A stretch of DNA of 64,000 nucleotides from Paraburkholderia flava (GTDB taxonomy: Bacteria > Pseudomonadota > Gammaproteobacteria > Burkholderiales > Burkholderiaceae): positions 301,523 through 365,522 of the forward strand of contig NZ_SMRO01000003.1 in the NCBI RefSeq assembly GCF_004359985.1. Reading direction: 5' to 3'. Shown piece by piece: positions 38,104 to 47,275 of the stretch. Each line of letters opens with the position of its first letter. Position 1 is the stretch's first letter. Made by a program: the position numbers and the translations under genes. The notes under the pieces were generated by a model. The model was not told the DNA's origin and searched no databases. It saw only the letters and a list, made by a program, of their open reading frames with translations.

Positions 38104-39501
38104 ATGAGCTTCACCGAGACCATCGGCAGCCGCACGTACCGGTTCGCCGACCTGAAGACGCTGCTCGCAAAAGCGAGCCCGCTGCGCTCCGGCGATCAGC
38201 TCGCCGGTATCGCAGCGGCCAGTGAGGAGGAGCGTGTCGCCGCAAAAATGGCGCTCGCGCAGGTGCCGTTGCGCGCGTTCCTCAACGAGGCGCTGATTCC
38301 GTACGAAAGCGACGAGGTCACGCGGCTCGTCATCGATACGCATTCGTCCGACGCATTCGCTGAGATCACGCATCTCACGGTCGGCGATTTCCGCAACTGG
38401 CTGCTCGCCGATTCGACCGATACGGCCGCGCTCGTGCGCATCACCGCGGGCCTCACGCCGGAGATGGTCGCGGCTGTGTCGAAGCTGATGCGCAATCAGG
38501 ATCTGATAACGGCGGCGCGCAAGCGGCCGGTCGTCACGCGTTTTCGCAACACGGTGGGGCTGCCGGGGCACATGTCAGTGCGTCTGCAGCCAAATCATCC
38601 GACCGACGACGTGAAGGGCATCGCCGCCTCGATGCTCGACGGTCTGATGTACGGTTGCGGCGACGCGATGATCGGCATCAACCCGGCCACGGACAGTCTC
38701 TCTGCGATCACGGTTTTGCTGCGGATGATCGACGACTTCCGCCAGCGCTATCAGGTGCCGACGCAGTCGTGCGTGCTCACGCACGTCACCAACACGATCA
38801 GCGCCATCGAAAAAGGCGCGCCCGTCGATCTGGTGTTCCAGTCGATCGCGGGCACGGAGAAAGCGAACGCGGGTTTCGGCATTTCACTCGCGCTGCTGCA
38901 GGAAGCGTATGAAGCGGGTCTGTCGCTGAAGCGCGGCACGGTCGGCGACAACCTGATGTACTTCGAAACCGGACAGGGCAGCGCGCTGTCGGCGAACGCG
39001 CATCACGGCGTCGATCAGCAGACCTGCGAGGTGCGCGCGTATGCGGTCGCGCGGCAGTTCAATCCGTTTCTCGTCAACACGGTGGTCGGTTTCATCGGGC
39101 CGGAGTATCTGTACGACGGCAAGCAGATCACGCGCGCGGGTCTCGAGGACCACTTCTGCGGCAAGCTGCTCGGCGTGCCGATGGGCTGCGACATCTGCTA
39201 CACGAACCACGCGGAAGCGGATCAGGACGACATGGACAACCTGCTGACGCTGCTCGGCGTCGCGGGCATCAATTTCATCATGGGCATCCCGGGCGCCGAC
39301 GATGTGATGCTGAACTATCAAAGCACGTCGTTCCACGATGCGCTGTACGTGCGCGACGTGCTCGGGCTGCGACGCGCACCGGAATTCGAGGAATGGCTGG
39401 AGTCGATGCAGATCGCCGACGCGCGCGGCGTGCTGCTGCACGCATCGGCGGCGCGTCAGCCGCTGCTCGAAGGCGCACGCGAATGGATGGGCATCGAATG
39501 A
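38104..39501 (+). CDS. eutB: Ethanolamine ammonia-lyase large subunit
   Basis: A 465-residue EutB. Recognisable blocks: FNEALIPYESDEVTRL-like start region (FLNEALIPYESDEVTRLVID), NTVGLPGHMSVRLQPNHP, LMYGCGDAMIGINPATDS and FETGQGSALSANAHHGVDQQ. It is the TIM-barrel subunit that holds the substrate and adenosylcobalamin and converts ethanolamine to acetaldehyde and ammonia. GGAGGG before ATG 38104 decides the start. ATGA couples it to eutC. No EutA reactivase or microcompartment shell gene is present nearby. Confidence 0.97.
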   Translation: MSFTETIGSRTYRFADLKTLLAKASPLRSGDQLAGIAAASEEERVAAKMALAQVPLRAFLNEALIPYESDEVTRLVIDTHSSDAFAEITHLTVGDFRNWLLADSTDTAALVRITAGLTPEMVAAVSKLMRNQDLITAARKRPVVTRFRNTVGLPGHMSVRLQPNHPTDDVKGIAASMLDGLMYGCGDAMIGINPATDSLSAITVLLRMIDDFRQRYQVPTQSCVLTHVTNTISAIEKGAPVDLVFQSIAGTEKANAGFGISLALLQEAYEAGLSLKRGTVGDNLMYFETGQGSALSANAHHGVDQQTCEVRAYAVARQFNPFLVNTVVGFIGPEYLYDGKQITRAGLEDHFCGKLLGVPMGCDICYTNHAEADQDDMDNLLTLLGVAGINFIMGIPGADDVMLNYQSTSFHDALYVRDVLGLRRAPEFEEWLESMQIADARGVLLHASAARQPLLEGAREWMGIE

Positions 39502-40292
39502 ACGATCCCGTTGAAAAGAACGCGTGGGACGCGCTGCGCCGGTTCACGAACGCGCGCATCGCGCTCGGCCGCGCGGGCAACAGTCTGCCGACTGCACCGC
39601 TGCTCGCATTCAATCTGTCGCACGCGCAGGCACGCGATGCCGTGCATCATCCGCTCGACGCCGACGCGCTGCACGCGCAATTGCGCGCGAACGGTCACGC
39701 GACGCTCGATGTACACAGCGCGGCGCCCGATCGCCAGCATTATCTGCGTCGTCCGGATCTTGGGCGTCGGCTGTCGGACGAGAGCCGCGATGCGCTTGCG
39801 CAGATAAGCAACGAGGAGCCCGAGGTCGTATTCGTCATCGCCGATGGGCTATCTGCGTTCGCCGCTGCGAAGCAGTCGGTGCCGCTGTTGCAGGCGGTGT
39901 GCTTGCGGCTCGCAGCGGACTGGAAGATCGGCCCCGTCGTCGTCGCCCGGCAGGCGCGCGTCGCGCTCGGCGACGAGATCGGTGAACTGCTCGGTGCGCG
40001 GCTGGTCGTGATGTTGATCGGCGAGCGGCCTGGTCTCAGCTCGCCGGACAGTCTCGGCATCTATCTGACGTACGCGCCGAAAGTCGGATGCAGCGACGCG
40101 CAGCGTAACTGCATCTCGAACGTGCGTCCCGAAGGTCTCACGTACGATGCGGCCGCGCACAAGCTGCACTATCTGCTCACGCACGCGCGACGGCTCGGAC
40201 TGACAGGTGTCGGGTTGAAAGACGACAGCGACGCATTGCTCGAAGCGTCGCCGCCTGTTGCTGCGATCGGTACGAATCGCTCGACCTCGTAG
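39498..40292 (+). CDS. eutC: Ethanolamine ammonia-lyase small subunit
   Basis: A 264-residue EutC, with ARIALGRAGNSLPTAPLLAF near the start, RPDLGRRLSDES, and GERPGLSSPDSLGIYLTY and CISNVRPEGLTYDAA toward the end, all family signatures. It binds adenosylcobalamin together with EutB. Its ATG at 39498 overlaps the eutB stop. It converges on the DUF779 gene, whose stop lies eight bases away. Confidence 0.97.
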   Translation: MNDPVEKNAWDALRRFTNARIALGRAGNSLPTAPLLAFNLSHAQARDAVHHPLDADALHAQLRANGHATLDVHSAAPDRQHYLRRPDLGRRLSDESRDALAQISNEEPEVVFVIADGLSAFAAAKQSVPLLQAVCLRLAADWKIGPVVVARQARVALGDEIGELLGARLVVMLIGERPGLSSPDSLGIYLTYAPKVGCSDAQRNCISNVRPEGLTYDAAAHKLHYLLTHARRLGLTGVGLKDDSDALLEASPPVAAIGTNRSTS

Positions 40293-40299
40293 GCGGGCT

Positions 40300-40692
40300 T
40301 CAGGAAGACACGCGCTCGACCGGATGCGCGTCGAGCCACGCATTCTCCGCGTCTTCAAACAAGCGGGAGCGCGTGAGGAAACGCAACCCTGTCGGCCGTT
40401 CCAGCGAAAACATGCCGCCGTTGCCCGGCACCGCATCGATGATCAGCTGCGTATGCTGCCAGTACTCGAACTGCGATTCGCTCATATAGAACGGCACGCC
40501 CGCAATCGCGCCGAGCCGCACATCCGACGAGCCCACGATGAACTCGTTCGCCGGAAAGCACATCGGCGCACTGCCGTCGCAGCATCCGCCCGACTGATGA
40601 AAGATCATCGCCCCATGCTCCGCGCCGAGCTGCTGGATCAATGCGACGGCCGCCGGCGTCGCGATGACGCGTGCCACTTCCTGTTCTGTCAT
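40300..40692 (-). CDS. DUF779 protein, aldehyde dehydrogenase partner
   Basis: A 130-residue DUF779 protein (FHQSGGCCDGSAPMC, then YMSESQFEYWQHTQLIID and GLRFLTRSRLF). The family is almost always encoded just downstream of acetaldehyde dehydrogenases, as here (94 bases after the stop of the dehydrogenase gene). Function is unproven; the cysteines CC and C suggest metal or redox use. ATG 40692 gives the family N-terminus. Confidence 0.85.
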   Translation of the reverse strand: MTEQEVARVIATPAAVALIQQLGAEHGAMIFHQSGGCCDGSAPMCFPANEFIVGSSDVRLGAIAGVPFYMSESQFEYWQHTQLIIDAVPGNGGMFSLERPTGLRFLTRSRLFEDAENAWLDAHPVERVSS

Positions 40693-40786
40693 CTGGCATT
40701 GCCTCGTTTGAAAATCGCCATGAAGCCGCGAATGAACGAACACGAGCGAGCCGCGCAATGCGGCCCGCTCGCACGGAGTTGCAACG

Positions 40787-42307
40787 TCAGAAGAAGCCGA
40801 GCGGTTTCTGGCTATAGCTGACGAGCAGGTTCTTTGTCTGCTGATAGTGGTCGAGCATCATCTTGTGATTCTCGCGTCCGATGCCCGACTGCTTGTAGCC
40901 GCCGAATGCCGCATGTGCCGGGTACGCGTGATAGCAATTCGTCCACACGCGGCCTGCCTGGATCTGCCGGCCGAAGCGATACGCACGCGTGCCGTCGCGG
41001 GTCCATACGCCGGCGCCGAGTCCGTACAGCGTGTCGTTCGCGATCTCGAGCGCTTCGTCTTCGTTCTTGAACGTCGTCACCGACACCACCGGTCCGAAGA
41101 TTTCTTCCTGGAAGATGCGCATCTTGTTCGTGCCGCGGAACACGGTCGGCTTCACGTAGTAGCCCTTGCTGAGTTCACCGCTGAGCGTATTGCGTTCGCC
41201 GCCCGTCAGGCACTGCGCGCCTTCCTGCTTGCCGAGGTCGATGTACGACAGGATTTTTTCCAGTTGCTCCTGCGATGCCTGCGCGCCGATCATCGTCGAC
41301 GTGTCGAGCGGATGGCCCTGGCGGATCGCCTCAACACGTTTCAACGCGCGCTCAATAAAACGGTCGTAGATCTTCTCTTCGACCAGCACACGCGACGGAC
41401 ACGTACACACTTCGCCCTGATTCAGCGCGAACATCGCGAAGCCTTCGAGTGCCTTGTCGAAGTAGCTGTCGTCGGCGTCCATCACGTCGGCGAAGAAAAT
41501 GTTCGGGCTCTTGCCGCCCAGTTCGAGCGTGACGGGAATGATGTTCTGGCTCGCGTACTGCATGATGAGGCGGCCCGTGGTGGTCTCGCCGGTGAACGCG
41601 ATCTTCGCGATGCGCTTGTTCGATGCGAGCGGCTTGCCCGCTTCGAGACCGAAACCGTTGACCACGTTCAGCACACCGGCCGGCAGCAGATCGCCGATCA
41701 GTTCGAGCAGCACGAGAATCGACGCAGGCGTTTGCTCGGCCGGCTTCAGCACGACGCAGTTGCCGGCAGCGAGCGCGGGGGCGAGCTTCCACGTCGCCAT
41801 CAGGATCGGGAAATTCCACGGGATGATCTGACCGACCACGCCGAGCGGTTCGTGAAAGTGATACGCGACGGTGTCTTCGTCGATCTCCGAGATCGAGCCT
41901 TCCTGCGCGCGTGCGCAACCCGCGAAGTAGCGGAAGTGGTCGATCGCGAGCGGGATGTCGGCGGCCATCGTCTCGCGCAGCGGCTTGCCGTTGTCGATTG
42001 CCTCAGCGACCGCGAGCCGCTGCAGGTTCGCTTCCATGCGATCGGCGATGCGGTTCAGGATGTTCGCGCGCTCGGTGGTCGAGGTCTTGCCCCATGCGGT
42101 TTTCGCGCGATGTGCTGCGTCGAGTGCGAGTTCGATGTCGGCTTCGCGCGAACGCGGAATCGATGTGAACGGCTCGCCGGTGATCGGCGAGATGTTGTCG
42201 AAATACTCGCCGCCTACGGGCTTCACCCATGCGCCGCCGATGAAGTTGTCGTACTGCTTCTTGTACGGAAACTCGGTCGTCAGGAATTGCATGTCCGCAT
42301 GATTCAT
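40787..42307 (-). CDS. Acetaldehyde dehydrogenase (AcoD/ExaC-like)
   Basis: A 506-residue NAD-dependent aldehyde dehydrogenase close to AcoD/ExaC. It shows [20 protein letters not shown], the general-base segment [13 protein letters not shown], and the catalytic cysteine in [11 protein letters not shown]; the C-terminus has [18 protein letters not shown]. It oxidises acetaldehyde to acetate, completing ethanolamine breakdown by a free-cytosol route. ATG 42307 with AGGAG upstream decides the start over a frame reaching 42490. A sigma-54-like promoter lies ~90 bases upstream. It diverges from eutR. Confidence 0.93.
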   Translation of the reverse strand: MNHADMQFLTTEFPYKKQYDNFIGGAWVKPVGGEYFDNISPITGEPFTSIPRSREADIELALDAAHRAKTAWGKTSTTERANILNRIADRMEANLQRLAVAEAIDNGKPLRETMAADIPLAIDHFRYFAGCARAQEGSISEIDEDTVAYHFHEPLGVVGQIIPWNFPILMATWKLAPALAAGNCVVLKPAEQTPASILVLLELIGDLLPAGVLNVVNGFGLEAGKPLASNKRIAKIAFTGETTTGRLIMQYASQNIIPVTLELGGKSPNIFFADVMDADDSYFDKALEGFAMFALNQGEVCTCPSRVLVEEKIYDRFIERALKRVEAIRQGHPLDTSTMIGAQASQEQLEKILSYIDLGKQEGAQCLTGGERNTLSGELSKGYYVKPTVFRGTNKMRIFQEEIFGPVVSVTTFKNEDEALEIANDTLYGLGAGVWTRDGTRAYRFGRQIQAGRVWTNCYHAYPAHAAFGGYKQSGIGRENHKMMLDHYQQTKNLLVSYSQKPLGFF

Positions 42308-42393
42308 CTGTGTGCTCCTCACATGTGTCGAACGGTTGGTATGTGCAGTGTTCGCGTATTGGGCCGTGCAGGCCATGGACCGCCTGACGCATA

Positions 42394-42409
42394 CGCCAGA
42401 AGCGTGCCA
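42394..42409 (-). promoter_or_regulatory. Sigma-54-like promoter of the aldehyde dehydrogenase gene
   Basis: On the minus strand TGGCACGCTTCTGGCG: the -24 GG and -12 GC are spaced exactly ten bases apart and the -24 box TGGCACG is perfect, while the -12 box TGGC departs at one position from TTGC. It predicts a leader of ~75 bases before ATG 42307. AcoD-type genes in related bacteria are sigma-54 dependent. Confidence 0.55.
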
Positions 42410-42473
42410 ATGCGACGCGCGTGCGATACGCGACGGTGCAGCGGGCACAATCGCGAGGCATGGGTCCTGGATG

Positions 42474-42533
42474 TGTTCAACGGTGTTCATCGCGGGCGTA
42501 CCGTTTCTGAACAGTGCGCACAGCGCTGTTCAG
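42474..42533. promoter_or_regulatory. Cluster of TGTTCA half-sites upstream of the dehydrogenase
   Basis: TGTTCA at 42474 and 42484 (direct, ten bases apart) and an inverted pair CTGAACAG (42507-42514) and CTGTTCAG (42526-42533). The cluster lies 65-125 bases upstream of the -24 element, a typical distance for an enhancer-binding activator. The rest of 42308-42663 shows nothing else I can name. Confidence 0.5.
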
Positions 42534-42663
42534 GAATTGAGCAGCGCGGCGTGTACGGTGCGGGTCTCGTGCGTGCTGTTTCTATCGGCATGGGACTTGC
42601 GTTCGTTCGGCATTCCTTTTGATTGCGGTGCACGTGCTGTGCAGCGCTTCCGGGCCGATCCGT

Positions 42664-43737
42664 ATGACGAGCGATGCATCCTCCTTCGCCGGCGCCGCAG
42701 TCGCCGGGCCGTTGCCGTTCAGCGTGCAGACCTGCATCGCGCACGATGCCGACGAGCAGGCGCGCAACCTGCACGGCTGGCGTCAGACCTACGACCAGCT
42801 CACGGCTGGCCGCTTCGTCGGGACGATCACCGAGCTGTGCCTCGAGCACATGCAGGTGTTTCGCGAGACGACGAGCCATTCGCTGCGGCAGACCTGCGAA
42901 GTGCAGAAGGACGCGTACTGGTTTGGGATTCCTGTGCAGCGTGAGCGTGATGACGACGTCGCGGGCCGCATCGATACGCAGACCATCGACGACGACGCGC
43001 TCGCGTTTCGCCCCGGCGGCATCGAGTTCGAACTGCTGACGCCCGCGGGCTACGAGATTCTTGGTGTCGTCGTGAACGGCGCGGTGTTGCGTCGCTACGC
43101 GGCCGACGTCGAGCGTGTCGGCCTCGACGATCACGTGCCGCGCACGGCGGTCGTGCCGATCGGCGGCGCACGCAAGGCGCAGTTGTGCGCGTCGCTGCAG
43201 CAGATTCTCGATGCGGACCAGCTCGACGATAAGAATTCACGCGCACCGCTATCCGCATTCGCACGCAACGCGTTGCAGGCGTCGATTCTCGCGTCGCTGT
43301 TCGATCTCGGGCCGTGGCCTTCAACCGATGCGGCCGCGATGCCGACGCGGCGACGTCGTCAGTGGATCGTCTCCGAGGCGCGCGGTTATGTGCTCAAGCA
43401 TCGCGAGCGGCCGATCGGTGTGCCGGAATTGTGCGAGCGACTGCATGTCAGCCGGCGCACGTTGCAGTACTGTTTCCATGACGTGCTTGGCATGGCGCCG
43501 GCCACCTATCTGCGCGCGCTTCGCCTGAACGGCGCGCGACGTGAACTCGGCGATGCGCAGCAGCGCGCACGGTCGGTGCAGGATGTCGCGGCGGCGTGGG
43601 GCTTCTGGCATCTGAGCCAGTTCGCCACCGATTACCGGAAGCTCTTCGGCATGCGTCCGTCGGACACGTTGAAGGCTGCGCTCGGCGGCCGCGACGATAC
43701 GCAGATACCTGGTGTCAGCGCGATGTTCGCGCACTAG
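42664..43737 (+). CDS. eutR: AraC-family regulator of ethanolamine genes
   Basis: A 357-residue AraC-type protein similar along its length to E. coli EutR: GWRQTYDQLTAGRFVGTITE, VFRETTSHSLRQTC, FWFGIP-type block YWFGIPVQRE, RPGGIEFELLTPAGYEILGV, and the C-terminal DNA-binding domain with LCERLHVSRRTLQYCFHDVLG and WGFWHLSQFATDYRKLFG. EutR activates ethanolamine genes in response to ethanolamine and adenosylcobalamin. The start is ATG 42664; an in-frame start at 42619 has no support. It diverges from the dehydrogenase, but eat-eutBC lie further left on the plus strand. Confidence 0.88.
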   Translation: MTSDASSFAGAAVAGPLPFSVQTCIAHDADEQARNLHGWRQTYDQLTAGRFVGTITELCLEHMQVFRETTSHSLRQTCEVQKDAYWFGIPVQRERDDDVAGRIDTQTIDDDALAFRPGGIEFELLTPAGYEILGVVVNGAVLRRYAADVERVGLDDHVPRTAVVPIGGARKAQLCASLQQILDADQLDDKNSRAPLSAFARNALQASILASLFDLGPWPSTDAAAMPTRRRRQWIVSEARGYVLKHRERPIGVPELCERLHVSRRTLQYCFHDVLGMAPATYLRALRLNGARRELGDAQQRARSVQDVAAAWGFWHLSQFATDYRKLFGMRPSDTLKAALGGRDDTQIPGVSAMFAH

Positions 43738-43777
43738 CGAATCAGCGGGCCTGTTGACGAACACTACGCACAACACC

Positions 43778-44095
43778 TCACGCAGCCGCCTTCCCACATT
43801 GCCCACAAAACTTCACCCCACCGGTCAGCGCATTACCGCAACCGCTGCAAGTCGCAGGCGCGAGCGCCGAACCGCATTGCGCGCAAAAGCTCGTACCGGA
43901 CGCAGCGACTGCACGACACGACGGGCACGCAACCCCACCGCCACCCTCGGGCACCGGACGACGATACTCACCCCGTCCCCAGTCATCGCGATGCTTTCCC
44001 CCACCGTGGCCCCCGCCATGACCTCCCCGGTTGCCATGCCCGCCCCACTGGCCACCACCATGACCGCCGCTCAACATCCGTTCCCAGAATCCCAT
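43778..44095 (-). CDS. Double zinc-ribbon protein with Gly/His-rich N-terminus
   Basis: A 105-residue protein. The N-terminal ~45 residues are almost all Gly, His and Trp/Arg (GGHGGGQWGGHGNRGG), possibly metal binding. The C-terminal half has two zinc-ribbon motifs: CPSCRAV...CAQCGSAL and CSGCGNAL...CGQCGKAA. This DZR/zinc-ribbon type is found in small proteins of unknown function. It lies just downstream of the metal ATPase on the same strand, 39 bases away, and could be co-transcribed with it. Confidence 0.75.
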   Translation of the reverse strand: MGFWERMLSGGHGGGQWGGHGNRGGHGGGHGGGKHRDDWGRGEYRRPVPEGGGGVACPSCRAVAASGTSFCAQCGSALAPATCSGCGNALTGGVKFCGQCGKAAA

Positions 44096-44134
44096 CGCCT
44101 TGCTCCCGTTATCGAAAGTTAAGGAGAACCGCGT

Positions 44135-46465
44135 TCAACGACGCAGCAACCGCAACCCATTCGCGACCACCAGCAGACTCGCGCCCGCATCGGCAAACAC
44201 GGCCATCCACATCGTGCCGAGACCCATCGCGGTCAGCACGAGAAACACCGCCTTCACCCCGAGCGCCAGCGTGATGTTCTGCACCAGCACCGAATGTGTC
44301 GCGCGCGAGAGCTGGATGAACAGCGGAATCTTGCGCAGATCGTCGTCCATCAGCGCGACGTCGGCGGTTTCGATTGCAGTGCCGGTGCCCATCGCGCCCA
44401 TCGCGAAGCCGATGTCGGCGCGAGCGAGCGCGGGCGCATCGTTGATGCCGTCGCCGGCCATGCCCGCGACCGCGCCTTCCGACGCACGCGCCGCGACCGC
44501 GTCGAGCTTGTCCTGCGGCAACTGGTTGCCGCGCGCCTCATCGATGCCGACCTGTTGCGCGATCGCATCGGCCGTGTGCGGGTTGTCGCCGGTGAGCATC
44601 GCGGTGCGCACGCCGAGACGGTTCAGATCGGCGATCGCTTCGCGGCTGCTGTCCTTCACCGTATCGGCGACTGCGAAGAGTGCGAGCACGCGCGCGTCGT
44701 CGATCAGCATCACCACCGTTTTGCCCTGCCGTTCGAGCGCATCGAGCCGCGCTTCGAGCGCTGCCGAACAGCGGCCAAGCTCTTCGACCAGTCGATGATT
44801 GCCAAGCGAATACGCGACACCGTCGATCGTGCCGCGCACGCCACGTCCCGGCAGCGCTTCGAAACCATCGACGTTCTGCAGCGCGACCCCCGCCACTTCC
44901 GTGTTGAACGCCGCAGCAATCGCCAGCGACACCGGATGATCCGACCGCCCCGCAAGACTCGCCGCCAGACGCCGGCACGCATCGAGCGGCAGATCCGCGA
45001 GCGCTTCGCTGTCGGTCTGCACCGGCTTGCCGTGCGTGATCGTGCCGGTCTTGTCGAGCGCGAGCCACGTGAGCTTGCGACCGAGTTCCAGATACGCACC
45101 ACCCTTGATCAAAATGCCGTGCCGCGCGGCAGCCGCGAGCCCGCTGACGATCGTCACCGGCGTCGAGATCACCAGCGCGCACGGGCACGCGATCACCAGC
45201 ATCACGAGCGCCTTGTAGACCCAGTCGTGCCACAGGCCGCCGAACAGCAGCGGCGGCACCACCGCGACCGCGACGGCGATCGCGAACACGATCGGCGTGT
45301 AGACGCGCGCGAACTGATCGACGAAGCGCTGCGTCGGCGCTTTCGCGCCTTGCGCTTCCTCGACCGCGTGAATGATCCGAGCGAGCGTCGTGTCGGATGC
45401 GGCGGCTGTCACGCGATAGTCGAACGAACCGGATTCGTTGATCGTGCCGGCGAAGACCGCATCGCCTTCGGCTTTGTCGACGGGCAGGCTCTCGCCGGTG
45501 ATCGGCGCCTGGTTCACGCTCGACGCGCCCGCGACGATCGTGCCGTCGAGCGCGATGCGTTCGCCCGGCTTCACGCGGACGATGCGGTCCAATGCGATCG
45601 CAGTGACGTCGAGCGCGCGCCAGCTGCCGTCGTCCTGCTGCACGGTCGCCTGCGCGGGCGTGAGCGCCATCAAGCCCTTGATCGCGTTGCGCGCGCGGTC
45701 GAGCGACTTCGCCTCGATCAGCTCGGCGATCGTGAACAGCACCATCACCATCGCGGCTTCCGGCCACTGCCCGAGGATCAGCGCGCCGGTCACCGCGATG
45801 CTCATCAGCGCGTTGATGTTCAGGTTGCCGTTGCGAATCGCCAGCCAGCCTTTCCGATACGTGCCGAGTCCGCACACGGCGATCGCCGCGATCGCGAGCG
45901 CTGCTGCGAGCCACGTCGGCGCACCGAGCCAGCTCGCCGCTTCCGAGCCGATCGCCGCCGCACCGGCCAGCGCGAGCGGCCACCACGGCTTGTGCGGCAC
46001 AGCGGCGGGTGTCGAGAGCGTCGCGCCTGCTTCGGGCAGCTCCGGCGAGAAATCGAGCGAACGCAGCGCGGCGACGATCGGCCCGAGCGCGTCGGGCGCG
46101 TGCTCGACGGTCAGCGTGCGCTGCATCAGGTTGAATTCCATCGCATGCACGGACGGCATGCCGCCGAGCCGCTTGCGGATCAGCGCTTCTTCGGTCGGGC
46201 AGTCCATCTGCAGGATGCGGATCGGCGTGCGCACTCGGTCGCCGGTGGTGACAGAGGCGGCGAGCGGCGCGGTAGGTACGGCGGCCTCGTCGGCGTGCAC
46301 GGCGGCACAGCAGGCGCTGGCATGCACGTGTTCCTGCGCGTGCTCATGCTCATGTGCCTGCTCGTGCGCATGCCCAGAATGCCCATGAGCCTTCGTTTTC
46401 CCCGCCTGCCCGCAGGCTTCGCCGGGTGCGTGATGATGGTCGGTGTCGTGGTTCGCGTAACGCAT
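44135..46465 (-). CDS. Cd/Pb/Zn-translocating P-type ATPase
   Basis: A 776-residue P1B-type ATPase (ZntA/CadA type). The N-terminus is exceptionally His-rich (HDTDHHHAPGE, HGHSGHAHEQAHEHEHAQEH), followed by CC and a heavy-metal domain with MDCPTEE. Then come membrane helices, the CPC motif in VIACPCALVIST, the phosphorylation site DKTGTITHGKP and the hinge GDGINDAPALA. It exports divalent soft metals from the cytosol. ATG 46465 follows the MerR-type promoter directly. It is divergent from the metal-responsive regulator. Confidence 0.93.
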   Translation of the reverse strand: MRYANHDTDHHHAPGEACGQAGKTKAHGHSGHAHEQAHEHEHAQEHVHASACCAAVHADEAAVPTAPLAASVTTGDRVRTPIRILQMDCPTEEALIRKRLGGMPSVHAMEFNLMQRTLTVEHAPDALGPIVAALRSLDFSPELPEAGATLSTPAAVPHKPWWPLALAGAAAIGSEAASWLGAPTWLAAALAIAAIAVCGLGTYRKGWLAIRNGNLNINALMSIAVTGALILGQWPEAAMVMVLFTIAELIEAKSLDRARNAIKGLMALTPAQATVQQDDGSWRALDVTAIALDRIVRVKPGERIALDGTIVAGASSVNQAPITGESLPVDKAEGDAVFAGTINESGSFDYRVTAAASDTTLARIIHAVEEAQGAKAPTQRFVDQFARVYTPIVFAIAVAVAVVPPLLFGGLWHDWVYKALVMLVIACPCALVISTPVTIVSGLAAAARHGILIKGGAYLELGRKLTWLALDKTGTITHGKPVQTDSEALADLPLDACRRLAASLAGRSDHPVSLAIAAAFNTEVAGVALQNVDGFEALPGRGVRGTIDGVAYSLGNHRLVEELGRCSAALEARLDALERQGKTVVMLIDDARVLALFAVADTVKDSSREAIADLNRLGVRTAMLTGDNPHTADAIAQQVGIDEARGNQLPQDKLDAVAARASEGAVAGMAGDGINDAPALARADIGFAMGAMGTGTAIETADVALMDDDLRKIPLFIQLSRATHSVLVQNITLALGVKAVFLVLTAMGLGTMWMAVFADAGASLLVVANGLRLLRR

Positions 46466-46496
46466 GGAGGTGGCTTCCGAGGAGGATTTGTGGTCT

Positions 46497-46527
46497 AGTA
46501 AACACCTTGAAGCCACTACAAGGTCAA
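46497..46527 (-). promoter_or_regulatory. MerR-type promoter and operator for the metal ATPase
   Basis: On the minus strand, -35 TTGACC (46527-46522) and -10 TTTACT (46502-46497) with a long 19-bp spacer, the hallmark of MerR-controlled promoters. The dyad ACCTTG (46504-46509) and CAAGGT (46519-46524) fills the spacer and matches the CadR/PbrR/ZntR operator. Confidence 0.85.
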
Positions 46528-46545
46528 GGACGCCGGGAGGGCATC

Positions 46546-46977
46546 ATGAAAATCGGCGAACTCGCGAAGATCGCGCACTGCACGACCGAAACCATCCGCT
46601 TCTACGAGAAGGAAGGGCTGTTGCCCGAAGCGGACCGCACCGAAGCGAATTACCGCAGCTACACCACACAGCACGTCGAGCGGCTGCGCTTCATCCGTAA
46701 TTGCCGCGCGCTCGACATGACGCACGACGAAATCCGCGCACTGCTGCGTTTCACCGATACCCCGGCGGAACAGTGCGGCGCGGTCAATGCGCTGGTCGAC
46801 GCGCACATCGAGCACGTCGACACGCGCATCGACGAACTGAAGCAGCTGAAAACGCAACTCACCGCGCTGCGCGAGCAGTGCCAGGTCGAGCGCGCGGTCG
46901 AGGACTGCGGGATCGTCCAGAGCCTCGCCGACATGCAGGTAGCGGCGCCACGGTCGCGGCATACGCATCTGGGCTGA
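46546..46977 (+). CDS. cadR: Cd/Pb-responsive MerR-family regulator
   Basis: A 143-residue MerR protein: MKIGELAKIAHCTTETIRFY recognition region, EKEGLLPEADRTEANYR, and a dimerisation helix. Metal-ligand cysteines are in AHCTTE, AEQCGAV, and EQCQVERAVEDCG, as in CadR/PbrR. GGGAGG precedes ATG 46546. It is divergent from the P-type ATPase with the operator between them and most likely activates that gene when cadmium, lead or zinc binds. I cannot tell which metal is preferred. Confidence 0.9.
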   Translation: MKIGELAKIAHCTTETIRFYEKEGLLPEADRTEANYRSYTTQHVERLRFIRNCRALDMTHDEIRALLRFTDTPAEQCGAVNALVDAHIEHVDTRIDELKQLKTQLTALREQCQVERAVEDCGIVQSLADMQVAAPRSRHTHLG

Positions 46978-47072
46978 GCAGCCGCCCGCACGCATTAAAA
47001 GCCTCAACGCCATGCCGCGCACGCCGCGCGGCAGACGGCGCAATCCATTACGGCATCGAGCTGGAGAATCAA

Positions 47073-47258
47073 GTGTTCACATGTAGAAATCAGTCCTGCG
47101 GCAACGAGTGGGAGCTGTCGGACGTCGTCATTCGCAACGAAGGTCAGGGGCTGCTGTTTCGCTGCCCGCTGTGCGGCGCGCGCAATTACGTCGACCGGCT
47201 CGAAGCGGAAGACGGCACCGTCGTCTACGAGCAGATCGAAGGCCGTCCGTTCCTGTGA
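47073..47258 (+). CDS. Small zinc-ribbon protein
   Basis: A 61-residue protein beginning VFTCRNQSCGNEWELSD and containing LFRCPLCGARNYVDR, two CxxxxC/CxxC pairs that would bind one zinc; the rest is acidic (EAEDGTVVYEQIEG). GTG 47073 has GGAG eight bases upstream. Similar tiny proteins occur in Burkholderiaceae without known function. It lies 17 bases before dbpA and may be co-transcribed. Confidence 0.7.
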   Translation: MFTCRNQSCGNEWELSDVVIRNEGQGLLFRCPLCGARNYVDRLEAEDGTVVYEQIEGRPFL

Positions 47259-47275
47259 GCCCTGCCAACACCGAC

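Noticed and set aside
40847..42622. Plus-strand open frame over the aldehyde dehydrogenase
   Set aside because: Antisense shadow; the dehydrogenase is unmistakable on the minus strand.
44294..46498. Plus-strand 734-codon open frame over the metal ATPase
   Set aside because: Antisense shadow, Arg/Asp-rich composition, no similarity.
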